Positions 12,375 to 13,076 of a stretch of 13,076 nt of DNA are shown here, piece by piece. The stretch lies in the NCBI RefSeq assembly GCF_937976295.1, contig NZ_CALJRY010000146.1, positions 1-13,076 on the forward strand. Reading direction: 5' to 3'. The position numbers and the translations under genes are program-made. The notes under the pieces were generated by a model. That model made no database searches and was not told where the DNA came from. It worked only from the letters and a program-made list of their open reading frames with translations. Source of the DNA: an uncultured Rothia sp. GTDB lineage: Bacteria; Actinomycetota; Actinomycetes; Actinomycetales; Micrococcaceae. The stretch's first letter is position 1. Each line of letters starts with the position of its first letter.

Positions 12375-13076
12375 TTAGCCTCGACGATCGCTACGGTAGG
12401 GGCTGGTCTGCTCGGGCAGCTCCTCGGCAGCCTTAGCGCCGGCGAACTCTGCGATGCGAGCGTCCTCAACCTCTTCATACAGCGGAGGTTCGGGCAGCTC
12501 CAGGACGGTCTCCTTAGCGTTCTTGGAGAAGATTTCCTTGATACCCAGCAGCGCCAGCTTGATCAGCGGGATGATGCCGACCAGGAAGATCACGTCGCCG
12601 GGCATACGCATCCAACCCATCACGGCGGAAGCACCGTCGTGAATGAACGCGAAGGAACGAGCCTCGTAGTAGCCCTCACCCACGGACTTGTACAGCTGAG
12701 CAATACCCAGCGGCAGCAGCGAGATGAAGGACATCCACAGCAGACCAATGTTCAGGGTCCAGAAGGAGAACTTCAGACCCTTCTCAGGCCACTTGTTCTC
12801 CGGGAGCAGGTAGCGCAGACCAAACACCGCGAACGCAATCGCGAGCATACCGTACACACCCATCATGGAGGCGTGTGCGTGGTTTGCGGTCAGCGCGGTA
12901 CCAATCTCGAAGTAGGACACGATCGGCAGGTTGATCAGGAAGCCGAACACACCAGCGCCGAGGAAGTTCCAGAAGCCCACAGCAATCAGGAACATGACAG
13001 CCCAACGGTGCGGGAAAGGCTTGGTGCGGTTGGAGTACTGGCGAGCACCCAGCTGCATGAAGCCCCACGCCTCAAC
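12375..13076 (-). CDS. norB: Nitric oxide reductase large subunit, C-terminal part (runs off right edge)
   Basis: The minus-strand frame is open to the right edge (codons before the internal Met at 13058 read VEAWGF), so the start lies outside. The protein is the C-terminal portion of a haem-copper-oxidase-type NO reductase, probably the single-subunit quinol type, which reduces 2 NO to N2O at the membrane. Visible marks: GFWNFLGAGVFGFLINLP, then EIGTALTANHAHASMMGVYG, where the His-Ala-His pair corresponds to the haem-ligand HxH of the family, then FGLRYLLPE and LGIAQLYKSVGEGYYEARS. A last helix (about 152-172 from the internal Met) is followed by a charged tail of about 55 residues ending at TAA 12377-12375. 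The gene overlaps functionally with the next gene (2-nt gap). The N-terminal quinol/cytochrome-like region is not in view, so qNor versus cNor rests on general resemblance. Confidence 0.88.
   Translation of the reverse strand, partial: VEAWGFMQLGARQYSNRTKPFPHRWAVMFLIAVGFWNFLGAGVFGFLINLPIVSYFEIGTALTANHAHASMMGVYGMLAIAFAVFGLRYLLPENKWPEKGLKFSFWTLNIGLLWMSFISLLPLGIAQLYKSVGEGYYEARSFAFIHDGASAVMGWMRMPGDVIFLVGIIPLIKLALLGIKEIFSKNAKETVLELPEPPLYEEVEDARIAEFAGAKAAEELPEQTSPYRSDRRG

Noticed and set aside
11617..12378. 253-codon plus-strand open frame opposite the cysteine-motif membrane protein
   Set aside because: The minus-strand frame has coherent membrane helices, a coupled start and an ordered cysteine motif; the plus frame is an Arg/His/Gly-rich shadow.
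1..13076. CRISPR arrays, insertion sequences, tRNA or rRNA genes, phage genes
   Set aside because: No regularly spaced repeats with unique spacers, no transposase, no tRNA-like cloverleaf and no rRNA signature were seen on either strand.

Overview
The window looks like chromosome of a moderately GC-rich actinobacterium of the Micrococcaceae, most likely Rothia (R. mucilaginosa-like). This placement is inferred from gene content: an actinobacterial DUF3516-type helicase, a quinol-type nitric oxide reductase, a thiD-tenA type fusion and codon style. No rRNA or other phylogenetic marker is present, so the species is a guess.

Layout. Positions 1-671 (+) hold the 3' end of a TerC-family membrane protein, separated by a convergent terminator from two minus-strand genes: an S33-family alpha/beta hydrolase (about 2224-773) and a large Ski2-like DEAD/DEAH helicase (4930-2330). 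A 400-bp divergent intergenic region follows. Next comes a two-gene plus-strand operon (5331-8970) for a heterodimeric ABC exporter, closed by a clear hairpin terminator. From 9043 to 10471 there is no intact gene. This stretch holds a possible decayed TPP riboswitch, a decayed thiD-tenA pseudogene, a possible cobalamin-riboswitch-like RNA with no gene behind it, and two large hairpins. On the minus strand there follow a stomatin/slipin SPFH protein (11245-10472), a 296-bp spacer, and a two-gene unit of norB (3' part, entering from the right edge) with an unrecognised membrane protein carrying a four-cysteine motif (12372-11542).

Most interesting points. (1) The two ABC subunits are reciprocally degenerate. 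Subunit 1 keeps the LSGGQ signature but has lost Walker A, the Walker B Asp and the H-loop His. Subunit 2 keeps those but has lost the signature. Together they can build exactly one composite ATP site. (2) The membrane protein coupled to norB has a C-x26-C-x2-C-x5-C motif with the CxxCx5C spacing of WhiB-type iron-sulphur proteins, suggesting a membrane-anchored redox or NO-responsive partner. (3) The region 9160-10410 looks like a graveyard of B-vitamin functions: a thiamin kinase/TenA fusion broken by two internal deletions and two frame changes, preceded by a TPP-riboswitch-like relic and followed by an orphan B12-box-containing RNA.

Everything here was read by eye from the sequence. Family names are motif-based assignments, and RNA calls are hypotheses from motif and pairing inspection.
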